A DNA stretch of 64,000 nucleotides from Asterias amurensis (taxonomy: Eukaryota; Echinodermata; Asteroidea; Forcipulatida; Asteriidae), in the NCBI RefSeq assembly GCF_032118995.1, contig NC_092669.1, forward strand, positions 2,727,501-2,791,500. The letters are read 5' to 3'. The notes below the pieces were generated by a model that was not told the DNA's origin, did not search any database, and worked only from the letters and a program-made list of their open reading frames with translations. The position numbers and the translations under genes are program-made. Shown in pieces: positions 42,001-52,749 of the stretch (position 1 is its first letter; each line of letters begins with the position of its first letter).

Positions 42001-43590
42001 ATAATAATATTAACCGTATTTTATAACGCGCCTTTTTCTAAAGGATACGAAGTTTCTGAATTGTGAGACCTAATCCTTAGCACCATGTAATGGGTTACAA
42101 GGTGCCGTGGCGCAATATGCAGCCAATCAAACAAGGAACACCGGGGCGAACCCCTTCTCTTTCCGATAAGTGCACTGAGCTCTTTTACATGCGTTTACAC
42201 AACACATGGAACCAACGGTTTAACGTCCCATCCGAAGGACGAAGGACGAAGCAATGGTTTGAGTGAAATTGGAAGGAACTTCACTCTAAATCGAGTTGAA
42301 AGTACTAGTCTTTCACTATAAAGAGAGTTGTCCGCCGTATGGCTCTTTGCAACTGTGATATGACGGACAAAACGAGTGGTTTCTTCCTAATGTCATCTCT
42401 TCATCTTCTTCTCTGTCTACCTCTTGTCGTTTTCCCTTTCCTTGGTTGCCAATCCATTCTTCATTGCGCTATTCCACTTTTGTTCTATAGGTTTTCGTTT
42501 CATTGGGGCTACGGCACGAGCCGGGCTTACCTCAGACTACGCCGTCAACCAGCGATGCGGTGAACCAGCCACGTCATCACAGGCCACTGCTGGGGCCACA
42601 AATATATTTTTGTGTGATCCGCCAGTGGTGGCCCGTTGGATAAGCTTCGATATTGACCGCTCTTTACCGGGTGTAAACCCGAACGAAGCATATCTGCAGC
42701 TTGCTGAGGTGTCGGTGAAGGTATATACACGGGAGTGTGACCCTACAACAACCCCAGGTGAGCGAGTTTCTATTTGCATCAAGACACTTCATCACTTTTC
42801 AAAGGCACCGAGGGTGGATTTCACAAAAAAGTTAAGACAAGTCTCATCTCGAGTTAGGATGAGTTAATCCTCCTTAACTTAGGACTAGCCTTTTTAAAAT
42901 GTCATTATCTCATGGAGGCAGAAACCCCTGGACACCTTTGGTAATTGTCAAAGACAAGTATTCTCACTTGGTGTATCTCAACATTGTGTATAACATATAC
43001 ACATGAAAATTGTGAAAATTTGGGCTCAATTTGTTGATCATCGACGTGAGAATATTGAAAAAAAAAACACCCTTACTTTGTGAGCATTACTTTGTGTGCT
43101 TTCAGATGCACATGCAAGGCTTCAGCTGAAGTATTTTATTATTTGAGTGAGACCTTTGCCCTCACAGACGCACATTTACTCCTGGGTAAGGAGAAGTTAT
43201 AATAGCTATCTTGCTCAAGGCCGTGTCAACGGGATGTGAACCCATTGTTAGCCGAACAGAGCAAAGTGGGTGTGGTTTGTAGTGGATACCTTACGATTAA
43301 CAATAATGTGTTTAATCTGTCTTGAAACAGTGCCCCCCACAACGTTCAAACTGAGGTCTGCGTTTTTCGCTGCTCTACACAAAGGTTACAAGATGGGTAA
43401 CCCAGGCCCTCTATCGTCGGATTCAGCACGGCGCCTCACCCAATGCGCAGGATACTGCATGAAGCACTCTCGCTGTTTCTCGTTTGATTTCTCGAGAGTT
43501 CACGGACAGTGCCATCTGTATAGTGTGAATGCTTCTGATGTCCAGCCTGTTGAAGACGTGGAGTTCGTTATTTATGAAATGATGCCCTGA
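39045..43590 (+). CDS. Secreted F-type lectin with C-terminal PAN/apple domain (5 coding exons)
   Basis: Predicted 280-residue secreted protein. Exons: 39045-39162, 40418-40522, 41378-41470, 42491-42757, 43331-43590. Every intron is phase 1. Residues 1-36 form an unusually long signal sequence: a basic n-region with RFVRRRLFR, then the hydrophobic ILLVRIAFLCCFL. Residues about 40-190 are a fucolectin (F-type lectin) domain: GKSTLQST, ATDGNLATFAHT, HPWWKLDLGGEH, VVLRRDCCGFR. RRDCCGFR fits the fucose-binding pattern RxDx4R with the family's adjacent cysteines, and a histidine lies 28 residues before it. Residues about 195-280 are PAN/apple-like: LTQCAGYCMKHSRCFSFDFS, then CHLYSVNAS. Expected role: calcium-dependent fucose recognition outside the cell, with PAN giving protein or glycan contacts (inference from families). 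The start ATG is the first in the exon. It is the only intact member of the local array. Confidence 0.9.
39177..39209. repeat. ATTCA/TTCAA microsatellite
   Basis: About six units of ATTCA just inside intron 1 of the lectin gene. The paralogue at 59760 has the same intron start (GGGAACTTATTTCAATTCA) but no expansion. Confidence 0.85.
39611..40250. mobile_element. Two M1-related elements back to back
   Basis: 39611-39895 is a diverged inverted copy (AGGCACTTGTTAATTGTCAA ... TTGCTTATTACCAAGTA). 39896-40250 is a standard M1 interior and right end in direct orientation that lacks its left end. They are joined at TCAAAATAATTATTAGC. They lie in intron 1 of the F-type lectin gene. Confidence 0.75.
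40565..40751. mobile_element. H5 hairpin MITE (Harbinger-like)
   Basis: About 185 bp. AGGCCCGGTCACACAGGCCC and its exact complement form the ends, and both arms continue with CGATAACGAGAACGAAAAC. It starts 43 bp after the 105-bp exon of the lectin gene. Confidence 0.85.
41104..41290. mobile_element. L6 MITE, partial
   Basis: Starts GGGCCCAAATTCACAGAGTTGC then GCTTAAGCACAC. The right half is degenerate (repeated AAGCAGCTTTA). In intron 2 of the lectin gene. Confidence 0.6.
41561..41716. mobile_element. Hairpin MITE, AGGAGTGCGTTTTGGC ends
   Basis: Ends AGGAGTGCGTTTTGGC and GCCGAAACGCACTCCT, with inner arms CCCCAACC / GGTTGAGG. In intron 3 of the lectin gene. Confidence 0.75.
41729..41841. mobile_element. 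Hairpin MITE, GAATGAGGTGCATGCTG type, partial
   Basis: Contains GCTAGCGATCAAGTTTGATC and the stem AATGAGGTGCATGCTG / CAGCGTGCACCTCATT. Fuller copies with flanking GACCTTATCGCAAATACC are at 47651-47812 and 50707-50843. Confidence 0.65.
42075..42260 (-). mobile_element. SINE S1 body without tRNA head
   Basis: Matches 16930-17110 (AACAAGGTGC, ACACAACACATG, CGTCCCATCCGAAGGACGA). The GAAGGAC phrase is duplicated. The tRNA-like part is absent. Confidence 0.65.
42921..43170 (-). mobile_element. Diverged M1-related MITE, partial
   Basis: Starts CCCCTGGACACCTTTGGTAATTG and contains TTGGGCTCAATTTGTTGATC and GGCTTCAGCTGAAG. It is followed by a piece of a SINE-like body with CCCTCACAGACGCACATTTA (43155-43262). 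In intron 4 of the lectin gene. Confidence 0.6.
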
Positions 43591-43625
43591 GCTATCAGCG
43601 CTTACTGTTGAATGAGATACATGCT

Positions 43626-43800
43626 GGGGCCAATTTCATAGAGCTGCTTAAGCAAAATACAAAATGCTTAAGCACTAAAATAGCTAAAAAAGTTCATGTC
43701 GTATACTTTGCTTGGGACTGGTATTTAGCTGTTGTTTACTTAGCATAACAATTGAGTGGATTTATGGCTTGTAATATGATTTTACTAATTGCTGGCACAC
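43626..43800. mobile_element. L6 MITE, partial
   Basis: Starts GGGGCCAATTTCATAGAGCTGC then GCTTAAGCA. The interior is TTAGCTGTTGTTTACTTAGC. No right end. It lies just downstream of the lectin stop codon. Confidence 0.65.
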
Positions 43801-43971
43801 AAATTACATAAATAAAATGTGTAAGCGACCGCGTGGGCGGCAGACAATGGAAGCATAATTAATTTAGGTGTTAAATATTTTACGATGCACACGGTTCATG
43901 TGTGAGTGATAATGATATGAATGGTAAACTATCGATTCCTTTGACTTCTCTGTCTACATTGAAGAATTTGG

Positions 43972-44351
43972 TTAAAGCCATTATACACTTTCGGTTAACA
44001 GTATTGTCCAAGTCCCACACTTCGTGTATTAAAACTTATACTTATATGTAAAATAACAATCCTGTGGAAATTTAGGCTCAATCGGACATCGGAGTCGGGA
44101 GAAAATAACGGGAAAATCCATTCCTGTTTTCGCGCGTTTCGCCGTGTCATGTCATGTGTTTATAACAAATTCGAAATTCTCGCTGACGAGAATTTATATT
44201 GTTTTACCGTTTTTTTCAAAAAGTGAAGCATTTCATGGACTAATATTTCAAGAGAAGGCTTACACCACTACCTGCTGTAAACCCTGTAAATTATGTGAAA
44301 ATTTGTGAACTTTTATTTTTTTTCTGAACCGAAAGGGTCCAATGGCTTTAA
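43972..44351 (+). mobile_element. M3-family MITE
   Basis: Full-length TTAA-bounded copy. Ends AAAGCCATTATACACTTTCGG / CCGAAAGGGTCCAATGGCTTT. Confidence 0.85.
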
Positions 44352-44437
44352 GGAGAAGTGTAGATTCAATGACAATTACCAAAATTGTCCGGTGTCTTCA
44401 ATAAAAAATCTTATACACTAATATTTTTCGATGAAAT

Positions 44438-44816
44438 TTAAAGGAACACGTTGCCTTGGACCGGACGAGTTGGTCAAAACAAAAGCCCTGTAACCGTTTT
44501 TTATATAATGCATATGGTTGGAAAGATGTTTTAAAAGTAGCATACAATGATCCACACAAGTTTGCCTCCAAATTGCGTGGTTTTCCTTCTACTGTGCGAA
44601 CTATCACCGTCGGCCATTTATGGGAGTCAAAATTTTGACCCCCATAAATGGCCGACGTGTTAGTCGACGAGGTAAAAGGAAAACCACGCAATTTCGAGGC
44701 ATGTTTGTGTGGATCATTGTATTCTACTTTTACAACATCTTTCTACCCACATGCATTTTATAAAAAACGGTTACAAAAGACCAACTCGACCGATCCAAGG
44801 CAACGTGTTCCTTTAA
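44438..44816. mobile_element. FB long-hairpin MITE
   Basis: TTAA-bounded copy. The centre near 44635 is AAAATTTTGACCCCCATAAA. Arms are near-perfect. Confidence 0.88.
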
Positions 44817-44819
44817 GTT

Positions 44820-46100
44820 AAGAATTATAATATAGGCCAATTTTGATATATCTCATGCCCTGACGTATGATATCAACTTTGACCTTGCTTCTGTAGCGGA
44901 TGTTTTAATTATTCACAAGTAAAATGTATATAACTAAATGTGACGCATGGGAATTTAGTTTGCTTTCACAATTTTCGTAAAAAAGTTGTACCCTTTAGTA
45001 CCGGCAACGCACGAGTTTGCTGAAAAAGTAATGCGTTTTTAATGGCTCTCGTTAACGGTGGTCGGTAATGTTTATGGCGATTATTTTTGTATACGGTTAA
45101 AGGCAGTAGACACTAGTCTTCATCTCAGTGCTCAGCGGGTAATATTTTGAGGGAAGCTTTCTACCATCATTATCTTTAAAAGCAGTGGACACTATTGGTA
45201 ATTACTCTAAATAATTATCAGCATAAAACCTCCCATGGTAACGAGTAATGGGGAGAGGTTAATAGTATAAAACATTGTAAGAAACGGCTCCCTCTGAAGT
45301 AACGTTGTTTTCGAGAAAGAAGTAATTTTCCACGAATTTGATTTCGAGACCTCGAGTTTAGAAACATCATTAGCGTGGACATTTTACAAGGTTAAAGGAA
45401 TATTTTAGAAATATTGTTTTGCCATCCAGCAAGTTATGTATCCACCATATAATTATACTTCTGACAATTCTGTAGCAGTTTTAGATCGATCGGCCATCTG
45501 GGTCACGGGAAAATAATTATGAATAATTTATTAGGCCTACATCTTTTCACGACATCGATTCAAACAATTAATAGAACGCTTCCTGAGCGATAAACTCCAA
45601 ACGAGAATTTTTTTTTCTCTCATGAAATATAACTCTGACATTTTAGACAGGAATATTATTAGTTTTCTACTCATCTTTAGACACTGTAAATTTAATGTAA
45701 AATGTGATCGTTCCTCACATTATATATGTTTTTGTCATTTGATTTTAATTAATTGTTTTCTTAATCTGTCCTTGACTGTCTTCAACTTAGTTTGTTTATT
45801 ATTCTCCTTTTCTGAACTATATTGAAATAAATGTTGATTGAATTGAAATCGAATCTTAGACGAGGTGTTTTCTTACCTTTTATGTAATGTTCCTTTTACT
45901 GTGAGGGGGTGGGGTTAATAATGAGCTAAAACCAACTAGATGAATTAAAGAAACTGTCTATTTGTCGTAATGGAATATAAATAAACCTACATCAATTGCC
46001 GAATGGAGAGTTTGTCAAATGGCAGAACTGGTTGGGGGGGGGGGGGGGGGGTGCAAAGAAAAGTTTTAATTTACCGGAGGTGCCCCCCGATTGGAATAAA
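44820..46100. other. Intergenic DNA with broken MITEs
   Basis: No exon is supported. An M1 left-end scrap is at 45099-45120 and a left part of an M1 at 45177-45368. At 45420-45540 a passage with GATCGATCGGCCATCTGGGTC resembles the core shared by M1 and M3. An 18-base G run is at 46034-46051. The 67-codon open frame at 45622-45825 is AT-rich and not convincing. Confidence 0.45.
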
Positions 46101-46104
46101 ATGG

Positions 46105-46486
46105 TTAAAGGAACACGTTGCCTTGGATCGGACGAGTTGGTCTATAAAAAAAGCGTTTTTAACCGTTTGTTATAAAAAGCATATGGTTGGAAAGATGTTT
46201 TAAAAGTAGCATACAATGATCCACACAAGTTTGCCTCGAAATTGCGTGGTTTTCCTTTTACTGTGCGAACTAACACGGTCGGCCATTTATGGGAGTCAAA
46301 AATTTGACTCCCATAAATGGCCGACTGTGTTAGTCGACGAGGTAAAAGGAAAACCGTACAATTTCGAGGCATGTTTGTGTGGATCATTGTATTCTACTTT
46401 TACAGCATCTTTCTACCTATATACATTTTATAACAAACGCTTTTCAAAGACCAACTCGACCGATCCAAGGCAACGTGTTCCTTTAA
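46105..46486. mobile_element. FB long-hairpin MITE
   Basis: TTAA-bounded copy with ends AAAGGAACACGTTGCC / GGCAACGTGTTCCTTT. The centre near 46303 is CAAAAATTTGACTCCC. Confidence 0.88.
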
Positions 46487-47229
46487 CCATCGTACCTCCT
46501 AAAATATAACCCCAATTTTAGCTCTGTATTAATTAGACTCAACTTTTTGTTCACGAACATTACGTTTTTGGTGTAAGTTTTAGCGCCTCAGTTTGTGCAG
46601 TGTCACAGCCCCCCCCCCCACCCCAACCTAAATGCAGATAGGTTATTGCTAATAGGATGGTGTTTAAATTGAACAACTAAACAAAACAAGTCAGTTACAG
46701 ATAGTCTCAGAGCGGGTGGTTTCAGTTATAGTATTCTTTACTTTATTTTCTTAAAGGATAGTTACAAATACAATTACACAATTTCATATTTAATGTCAGA
46801 CAATTCAGTGGAAGGTTCAATATAGTTCACACCAATACTTCGTTGAATTACTTAGTCTTCTTTATTAATTACATAGTTGTATCACTAGTAGGCCTATATA
46901 CGTAAGGAAATGGCGCACAATTTGAACATAGATTTCTTACATGCGGTTAAGTTTCAAGAACTGTCTTTGCCATGACAAGTTGTTTTAAAGTCTAGTAAAC
47001 AAAATTACCATCTCTACATCATTTTACATAATATTATTGACCATTAACATGAGTTTACGTCATGTCAAACTACCCTGTCATCTAATAAAATTCTGTAGAA
47101 TTGTAAAACATTTTTCATGTGACAATTCAAAAACAAGCACAAACATGAAACGGTTTACAATTTGAACGTAGATTTGTTGCCATGTGTTGAATGGTGGATG
47201 TGCTAAGACCAGTAAACAATTGAAGTTAT
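46487..47229. other. AT-rich intergenic DNA
   Basis: No gene seen. Two loosely similar passages, ACAATTTGAACATAGATTTC (46918) and ACAATTTGAACGTAGATTTG (47157), suggest an old local duplication of about 240 bp spacing. Confidence 0.35.
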
Positions 47230-47378
47230 GTATGACGTCATTTTCAGTATAGGGCGCCCTCGGCTAGTTACACGGTCATAAAAAGACAACTCACTGGCTG
47301 AGCAATCCTGCGCGTGCCTACACACAGCTAGCGGTGCGTTTCCATTATGCAAGATGACGTCATAGCATAAGATCCATA
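47230..47378. mobile_element. TAGACCTTATGCA-type MITE, degenerate
   Basis: GACGTCATTTTCAGTATAGGG on the left and GATGACGTCATAGCATAAGAT on the right match 63434-63609. Confidence 0.55.
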
Positions 47379-47650
47379 AATATAGTGAGTGCAGTTATTG
47401 GGGTTAGAGTGAGTTAGGATTAGTGTTAGGATTAATGAGTTTGGATTAATGAGTTAGGATTTAGTGATTTAGGATGACGGTAGTGCAAGTGTGGTGAGGG
47501 TTCGCATTGCAACTGATTCTACTTTAGCATCTTGTAAAACATACATTTTTATCCATTTTGCACTTTAATATTTCCCACACATCTTGTCATCTCTCTAAAC
47601 TTGTATTCTTAAAGGGTTTGGGCTACTTTTTTGTAGGACACGATACACAA

Positions 47651-47812
47651 TAGACCTTATCGCAAATACCAATGCGCAAGCGCAGACTGTTGAATGAGGT
47701 GCATTGTGGCATATATATGAATCAAATTTGTAATCAGCTAGACCACAATGCACCTAATTCCAAGCTTTACGCGCGCGCCCCAGTATTTGCGAAAAGGTCT
47801 ATGTCCAATGTA
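47651..47812. mobile_element. Hairpin MITE, GACCTTATCGCAAATACC ends
   Basis: Ends TAGACCTTATCGCAAATACC and GTATTTGCGAAAAGGTCTA. Inner stem ATGAGGTGCATTGTGG / CCACAATGCACCTAAT. Confidence 0.75.
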
Positions 47813-47861
47813 AATTCTGTGGACATTGTGTTTTGTGTTGCAAGAAAAAGTAATAATAATA

Positions 47862-48212
47862 ATAGACCGTTTTTATATAGCGCTTTTCACGCCGGAGGGC
47901 GTCTCAAAGCGCTTCCGACATTACTACCCCTGGTCACTGGGCCTTAAATCATTCTTTAAACCATCTCAGCTCCCTGGGGAGTATACAGCCTGTGCGACAA
48001 ATACATGCGCTACTCGGCTAAACCAATCACAAGAACCACCTCTGCCCTCACAGGTACCCATTTACCCCTGGGTGGAGAGAAGCAATTATAGTTAAGTGTC
48101 TTGCTCAGGGACACAAGTGTCACGACCGGGATTCGAACTCACACTCTGCTGAACAGAAGCATCAGAGCTTGAGTTCGGTGCTCTTATCCACTCGGCCACG
48201 ACACCCGAACCC
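47862..48212 (-). mobile_element. tRNA-derived SINE sharing the S1 head
   Basis: On the minus strand: the tRNA-like head GTGTCGTGGCCGAGTGG, the B box GAGTTCGAATCCCGG, a body with GGGGTAAATGGGTACCTGTG, and a 3' end of GAAAAGCGCTATATAAAAACGG then TATTATTATTA. A body of this sort is widespread in marine invertebrates (recollection). Confidence 0.8.
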
Positions 48213-48426
48213 TTATTAACTGTACACTGAATCATTCAACATCCACAGAACACAAGTTATTGAATCCGATGATTTTGATTTTCATTCATATTCCAGCAAT
48301 GTTTGGCATCAAACCAGGTGTAGCAGATTTTATGCAGTCAACTAATGTGAATGCCAAGTTAAGACAAAAATGATATTGGATTCTGATGGATTCAGGGAAC
48401 TGATTAAACTATACTAAAAACCAACA

Positions 48427-48653
48427 CTGCAAAAAAATGGGGTGTTAAAATTGCCACAATGGGTGTTGTCATTGTTATGGGTGCCGCTGATCGATTCAAA
48501 ATTGACACCACATGGTGTTAAAATAACACTAATTTCTGCCGAGTGATTACATTGGTGTTTGTTTTACACGATGTGATGTTAATAATTCGCTTTTTGGTAT
48601 GTATATGTGACAACAAACATGGTGTCAATGTAAACACACCAGCTTTTTTGCAG
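48427..48653. mobile_element. MITE with CTGCAAAAAA ends
   Basis: CTGCAAAAAAATGGGGTGTT on the left and AACACACCAGCTTTTTTGCAG on the right. The interior repeats GGTGTTAAAAT and GGTGTCAATGT phrases. Confidence 0.7.
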
Positions 48654-48671
48654 GGTAGGATCGGAGTAAAC

Positions 48672-48805
48672 AATAAACTGAGGGCATTTTCCAAACCCCG
48701 TCTTGGGCTCTGGCTCCTGTGCAGCAGCGTGAATTTTGCCTGGTGATCCGAACACCAAACAGAGTCAGTGCCTGAGCCCAAGTCGATGTTTGGAAAAGGC
48801 TATAA
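48672..48805. mobile_element. Short hairpin repeat
   Basis: CATTTTCCAAACCCCGTCTTGGGCTC and its approximate complement GAGCCCAAGTCGATGTTTGG, about 85 bp apart. It overlaps the end of the open frame at 48800-48955. Confidence 0.5.
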
Positions 48806-48955
48806 GATAGTCTTCTTCTCGAGTGTCATCATACAGTCTGCAGTAGGGCGCCATCATGGTCCAGCTGAGCTCATTTGAATAGTTGACCTTGTGGGGATTC
48901 ATCTGGCTAGACTTGATGCAGTCGTCCCGGTTGCAAAATTCAAAGGCGTTGCTTG
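48800..48955 (-). CDS. Possible exon of an unknown cysteine-containing protein
   Basis: On the minus strand an open frame reads SNAFEFCNRDDCIKSSQ, NPHKVNYSNELSWTM and APYCRLYDDTREEDYL. Its composition is protein-like, with four cysteines in about 50 residues. An AG acceptor (GATGACAAG, or TCCCACAG further upstream) is available. I do not recognise the family. A donor cannot be fixed, and the distal end runs into a hairpin repeat. It could belong with the candidate exon at 52750-52897 on the same strand. Confidence 0.35.
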
Positions 48956-49080
48956 TCATCATCAGCAAAGTGTATCAAACTGTGGGAGAAAATTAATGAT
49001 TTTTATTCACAGCAAATATTTCAAAAACTTGTTATTGTCTTGATGCTGCCACCTGTCACCAACTCCGACTATATTCCTTC

Positions 49081-49229
49081 AATGGGAGACTTTGGAACGC
49101 TAGGTGGCAGCAGACTTACCAGGTAAATTTCCATTGTTTACGTAGTTCTGAGCATGCGCACTTTACCGAGAACAATGGATTTTACCTGGTAAGTCTGCTG
49201 CCACCAAGCGTCCCAAAAGTCTCCCATTG
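49081..49229. mobile_element. B9 hairpin MITE (CTAGGTGGCAGCAGAC)
   Basis: Ends AATGGGAGACTTTGGAACGC and CGTCCCAAAAGTCTCCCATT. Inner arms GGTGGCAGCAGACTTACCAG / CTGGTAAGTCTGCTGCCACC. Other copies: 50945-51085 and 63188-63332. Confidence 0.8.
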
Positions 49230-50290
49230 CTCAGACACGATCTGACGTTTACACAGCAGTGACTTTTGTGTCCTGTCAAAAACGTAAACACAATTTTGAA
49301 AGTTGATTCCATGAATTGAATGGCTGTCTTTGTTTGTTGAAAAAGAATGAAAATTAGACTACAAAAACAAAAGTATTCTTAAAAAAGATGACGTTTTCAA
49401 GCCTTCACAAATATGATGGTTTGTGATTGGAACTCTTTCATAAATTTACCAAAAATTTGGGATGAGCTCGCAGGAAACGTTTGAAAGTAAAACACTCCCA
49501 TGCTTAGGTGAGGTTTGCGGTAGCACCATGTGTAAATCTCTTTGAGGTATAATCTTGGTTCTAAAAAAAACGGTGGTTGAAACGTTGTTTCAGAACCAAC
49601 ACTACTCAAAGATGTTGAAAAATGGTGGTACTGTTTTTAGTTGTTGTAACCAATAACTGTTTCGGTCAATGGCCAGTGAACAGCTAATGACAAGTTCAAC
49701 CGAAACAGTTATTTGTTGCGACCGCCAAAACGCACCGACCTAGCTCTCGCTATTCAAAGTTTCAAATTCTGCTTACTTCCATGCTGTCTGTTGTTGACTA
49801 TCCTTCGTCGATGCGATGCACATTACAGCACCTCCGGTTGTGGTCCTCACTGCACAACTGCCGAACAGAGGAAAACAACAAAAGCATCTGACGATTTTGT
49901 TACTATGCAAAAAAAAAAAAAAAAATCGCAAAACGAGATGAATATTATTTCAAGACTGGGGCATTTATTGCTTAACTTCAGAAACACCGAGCAATAAACT
50001 TCATTGTTGAGATGCTTGCACTCTGGGAGGTTTATTGTTTTTATCTTGTTGCTTTGAAGTGTCAAATGAAGAAACAAATATCTCTGCTGGTTACAGGCAA
50101 AAAGGCAAGAGATTCCTTTTAGAGATTCAACAAACTATATAAATTTCTGATGCTTTTTCAGAAGAATTATCCGGGGGTTAGTATTCAGTGGTCACATCAA
50201 AATCAAGTTGAGGTTTGCCGTCATTCCTTGCAACCTTTTAGCAAACTGTCTAGATTTAGGGAAACTGAGTTAATAGACTCTCCTTTAACA
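49230..50290. other. Intergenic DNA, no gene supported
   Basis: A short inverted pair (AACCGAAACAGTTATT / AATAACTGTTTCGGT) flanks about 60 bp near 49645-49714. There is a poly-A tract at 49909-49925. Open frames here are short and lack features. Confidence 0.35.
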
Positions 50291-50299
50291 ATAACCAGG

Positions 50300-50432
50300 G
50301 GTGGATTTCACAAAGAGTTAAGACTAGTCTTATCTCGAGTTAGGAAAAGTCCTAACTTAAGACTAGCCCTAAATTTTTAATATCTCCTAGGACTATAGTC
50401 CTAACCTAACTCTTTGTGAAATCCACCCTGGT
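50300..50432. mobile_element. P4 palindromic MITE, uninterrupted
   Basis: Ends GGGTGGATTTCACAAAGAGTT / AACTCTTTGTGAAATCCACCC. Interior AAGACTAGTCTTATCTCGAG. Serves as the empty-site reference for the nested copies at 16024 and 25044. Confidence 0.82.
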
Positions 50433-50706
50433 ACTTTACCTTTTTACAAACCAGTTACTTAACCTTTGCAGCTAAAACCTGACCTCATTGACCTGGTTGA
50501 CCTCAGGTCACACATCAACTACATAAAAGATAGAATAAGTCTTCTACTCATGTGCTGTCTCCGTAGTCATGCATCTGCTGGTATATCATCGTGGCTGAAG
50601 ATGCAAGTACTTCGACCAGTTCCTCATCTTTAGAAGAAAACAATCTGCATTTGGAAGAAAATTATCTGAAGAGGTTAGTTATTGCGGTCATGTCAAGCCA
50701 GAGGCT

Positions 50707-50843
50707 TGACCTTTACGCAAATACCAATTGCGCAAGCGCTGACTGTTGAATGGGGTGCATGCTGGTCTAGCTAGCGATCAAACTTGACCGTTAGCTAGAC
50801 CAGCATGCACGTGCGTGCATGAGTATTTGAGATAAGGTCTATG
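50707..50843. mobile_element. Hairpin MITE, same family as 47651
   Basis: GACCTTTACGCAAATACC and GAGTATTTGAGATAAGGTC ends. Inner stem GGTGCATGCTGGTCTAGCTA / TAGCTAGACCAGCATGCAC. Confidence 0.75.
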
Positions 50844-50944
50844 TGTTTACCCTGAAACCTTACCAAGCTGTCATCATCTACGATGTCTCAGAGTTGCCAC
50901 CAAAGGATTTTTTTATTTACATCTTACCAGGAATGTTCGTATAG

Positions 50945-51085
50945 TAGACTTTGGAACGCTAGGTGGCAGCAGACTTACCAGGTAAATGGCCATTGTTCAC
51001 GTATTTTTGAGCATGCGCGCATTACCGAGAACAATGGATTTTTCCCGGTAAGTCTGCTGCCACCAAGCGTCCCGAAAATCCCCTC
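50945..51085. mobile_element. B9 hairpin MITE
   Basis: AGACTTTGGAACGCTAGG ... CCACCAAGCGTCCCGAAAATC, with the same GGCAGCAGACTTACC arms. The right end is slightly decayed. Confidence 0.78.
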
Positions 51086-51186
51086 TGCTGCAAACACCGC
51101 ATCATTTGAAGATATCAAACTGGGGGGGAAAAAAAAAATTAAAATCATGTGGAGGGAAATGTTAGAAACTGTGGAGCGAAATCGTA

Positions 51187-51315
51187 TAAGGCCCGGTCAC
51201 ACAAGCCCCGATAATGAGAACGATAAAAATGTACGCCCTCGTTTGGTTGAAATGCCCACGCTCATTTAACCAATCGAGGGCGTGCATTTTTATCTTTCTC
51301 GTTTTCGTTCTTGGT
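51187..51315. mobile_element. H5 hairpin MITE, right end lost
   Basis: Starts AGGCCCGGTCACACAAGCCCC. The right arm stops at TTTCTCGTTTTCGTTCT and runs straight into the satellite. Confidence 0.75.
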
Positions 51316-51975
51316 GAATGGAGGAAAGAATTCACAATTAAAACGGATTTTGTTTGTTACTTTAATTTTTATTTTATTGATTTCCTTCAAGTGCTACATA
51401 AGTATTACAGCTATTTTGAAATTGTTTTCCTCTTGTTTTTTTTGAACACCTTTTTGTCTTTGCTTTCTTTCCCTACTCGCATAAATTGTTTATATGGACT
51501 CGGTAAACAGTGGGAAATAATTCACAATTAAAACAGATTTTGTTTGATACTTCACTTTTTATTTTATTGAATTCCTTCAATTCAATTACTACATAAAATT
51601 ACAGATATTTTGAATTATTTAACCTCTTTTTGCATACCTTTATGTCTTTGTTTTCTTTCCCTACTCGCATAAATTGTTTTTCGCAGCACCAATAAATGGT
51701 CTCGGTAAACGGGGGAAATAATTCACAATTAAAACAGATTTTGTTTGTTAGTTCACTTTTTATTTTATTGATTCCCTTCAATTCAATTACAACATAAAAT
51801 TACAGATATTTTGAATAACTTCGTTTTGCACACCTTTGTTGTTTTGTTTCTTTCCCTAATCGCGTAGACATGGTGAATGGGGAAATAATTCACAACTAAA
51901 ACAAAAATTGTTTGTTACTTCACTTTTATATTTTATTGATTTTCTTGAATTTTTAATACTACGCTTTAATTATAA
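51311..51975. repeat. Satellite of about 200-bp units, four copies
   Basis: Units begin at about 51311, 51510, 51716 and 51885 with AATTCACAATTAAAACAGATT, then TTTTATTTTATTGATTCC, and (in the first three) CTTTCTTTCCCTA followed by a GGTAAACGGGGG-like end. Units 3 and 4 are shorter. Very AT-rich and non-coding. Confidence 0.85.
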
Positions 51976-52735
51976 AATCATGACAATTATTACAGAAACA
52001 TGACAACTGGCGACTCGAAGTTACAACACCAAAAGAAATTTCCATATGGACCAGTCTTCTAATTAAAAAAAAGCATCATTGGCTTCGACCAATATGCACC
52101 TCTAGGAGACGCCTGAGACAGTGTGACATCGCCAAGAAAGATAAACATGTTAGGGACAACATCAACAAGTTTGGTTAGCATCTTGGAGTGGGGGTCGGGA
52201 TTACAAAGGGGAGGGACTCTGCAAGAGAACGGTTAGATCTTCATCTACCTTTCGCCGTCTTCTTGATGCTCTCTCTCTGTCTTGTCTCCATTTTTGACAA
52301 ACTTGGGGTATCCGACCTCCTTATATTTTCGTCAGTATTCTCATCTGGTTTTTTTTTAAATGGTCAATGGGCAGTGTATTTTTTTTCTAAACAATGTGAA
52401 CTTTTCATTAAAATAATACTGATCGCATAGTTTTTGCATATTTTTGTTGATGTTAATGGTAAATAATCATTGTTTTGTTTTTTAACAATGTCAGCTTTTC
52501 ATTAACAAAAAAATGGAATCGCATTAGCAAGAAAGGGCTTATCACCAGGTCAGGCGTTCCAATTATCATTTTCAAAACCAATTTAGTGTGGAGTGCAGTG
52601 GTTTACCTAAGTGGGATCGAAAACAAAAAAATGCACCTCATTTTGCCTATTAAACTTTTGGTGCTGGTGGTCCGACATTGGATAATGATATTGGAGAATT
52701 GAGACCACACACTAGCCAAACTGCGTAGTAAAGGG
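51976..52735. other. Intergenic DNA, no gene supported
   Basis: A repeated phrase around AACAATGT(G/C)A(A/G)CTTTTCATTAA occurs near 52391 and 52486. Open frames are hydrophobic but short, without exon signals that I trust. Confidence 0.3.
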
Positions 52736-52749
52736 TTTTTAAAAATGAA

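Noticed and set aside
45622-45825. Small membrane-like protein of 67 residues
   Set aside because: Its AT-rich composition gives F, L, I and N by default. There is no start context, splice site or homologue.
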